Assembly: GCA_023957975.1 (NCBI GenBank)
Contig: JAMLGM010000002.1
Location: 124,001-188,000, forward strand
DNA from: Microthrixaceae bacterium
GTDB lineage: Bacteria; Actinomycetota; Acidimicrobiia; Acidimicrobiales; Microtrichaceae
DNA: 64,000 nt
Direction: 5' to 3'
Within the stretch, counting starts at the first letter, position 1. Every line of letters starts with the position of its first letter. This document shows positions 63,700-64,000 of this stretch, piece by piece. A program made the position numbers and the translations under genes. Under the pieces are notes generated by a model. It worked only from the letters and a program-made list of their open reading frames with translations, was not told the origin of the DNA and searched no databases.

Positions 63700-64000
63700 T
63701 GGGTCCGCGGTTGGGGTCGGGTTCGCCGGCGGTCCGGGTGTCTGCAGTCGCTTTGTCGGCGGTGTTCGTCTGCGCAATGGCGACGGCATGCGGCGGCGAT
63801 GACGACGCGGGGGTTCCTGCTTCGACGACCGAGTTCGTCATGCCCACGACGACGTCCACATCCGGTTCAGAGCCGGGCGTGGAGCCAGATGTGGAGTCGG
63901 GTTTGGAGGGCGACGAGGACGTATCCGACGGCGATTTCTACGCTGAGTTGGGATTCACCGACGAGGAGATTTCCTGTCTCCTCGCAAGCCCCATCCACGC
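63699..64000 (+). CDS. Lipoprotein, C-terminus cut by window edge
   Basis: An ATG overlapping the ispG stop opens a frame of 100 codons to the right edge. The signal ends in AMATACGGDDD, a lipobox-type Cys. A Thr/Ser/Glu-rich linker follows, then the start of a folded part (FYAELGFTDEEISCLLASP). A Cys occurs there. The style resembles the lipoprotein at 31541, but the two are not obvious paralogues over the visible part. Confidence 0.75.
   Translation, partial: MGPRLGSGSPAVRVSAVALSAVFVCAMATACGGDDDAGVPASTTEFVMPTTTSTSGSEPGVEPDVESGLEGDEDVSDGDFYAELGFTDEEISCLLASPIH

Overview
The window reads as a chromosomal core segment of a high-GC actinobacterium-type organism. The evidence is a fused 2-oxoglutarate decarboxylase/dehydrogenase (Kgd type), a mycothiol-pathway-type PIG-L deacetylase, a DUF222/HNH '13E12' protein, a UvrD-HRDC helicase, a WhiG/FliA sigma factor, and the gene orders rpmB-DAK2-recG-rsmD-coaD-SepIVA-like-DUF177-rpmF-rnc-mutM-smc and rpsB-tsf-pyrH-frr-cdsA-dxr-rseP-ispG. 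These orders are the ones known from Actinobacteria. Details such as the absent Kgd lipoyl domain, DUF11 surface proteins and lone lipoproteins would suit an Acidimicrobiia-like lineage, but the genus cannot be fixed from sequence reading alone. No rRNA, tRNA, CRISPR array or complete insertion sequence was seen. No gene-free stretch exceeds about 265 bases.

Layout. 1-2132 (minus) is the N-terminal part of a secreted DUF11-like surface protein that runs off the left edge. 2387-4117 (minus) encodes a three-part RNA-associated protein: NYN/Zc3h12a-like nuclease, S1-like domain and histone-H1-like Lys/Ala/Pro tail. 4185-19745 holds metabolic and repair genes: HAD hydrolase, kgd, xthA, thioesterase, uvrD-like helicase, galactokinase, CoA-transferase, PIG-L deacetylase, PEP carboxykinase and a cold-shock-like protein. 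19755-31440 is a dense housekeeping run for ribosomal proteins L28 and L32, replication-fork repair, CoA, acyl carrier protein, RNase III, DNA glycosylase and SMC. 31541-37068 is an opposite-strand block (lipoprotein, DUF222/HNH, VWA, DUF58, MoxR) lying between smc and ftsY. 37306-42602 is the SRP and ribosome-maturation run ftsY, ffh, rpsP, khpA, rimM, trmD, rplS. 42748-47157 has yraN, a 39-residue membrane protein, yceH-like, comM and dprA. 47200-51042 is an operon of a short leader ORF, an anchored binding-protein-like gene, a lipoprotein fusing a solute-binding domain to a VWA domain, and a membrane coiled-coil protein. 51136-63699 contains xerC, whiG, an ankyrin protein, a degenerate M23 protein, rpsB, tsf, pyrH, frr, cdsA, dxr, rseP and ispG. 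A lipoprotein is cut by the right edge.

Two themes cut across the window. First, at least 21 start codons lie 6-9 bases after a TANNNT hexamer, so leaderless transcription appears to be the normal way to start a monocistron or operon here; this rule fixes many starts. Second, the gaps carry structured repeats: two identical 50-bp perfect palindromes 42 kb apart, a second 50-bp inverted-repeat family with a compensatory base-pair change, and many 10-15 bp tandem arrays, several of which overlap a stop codon or precede a start.
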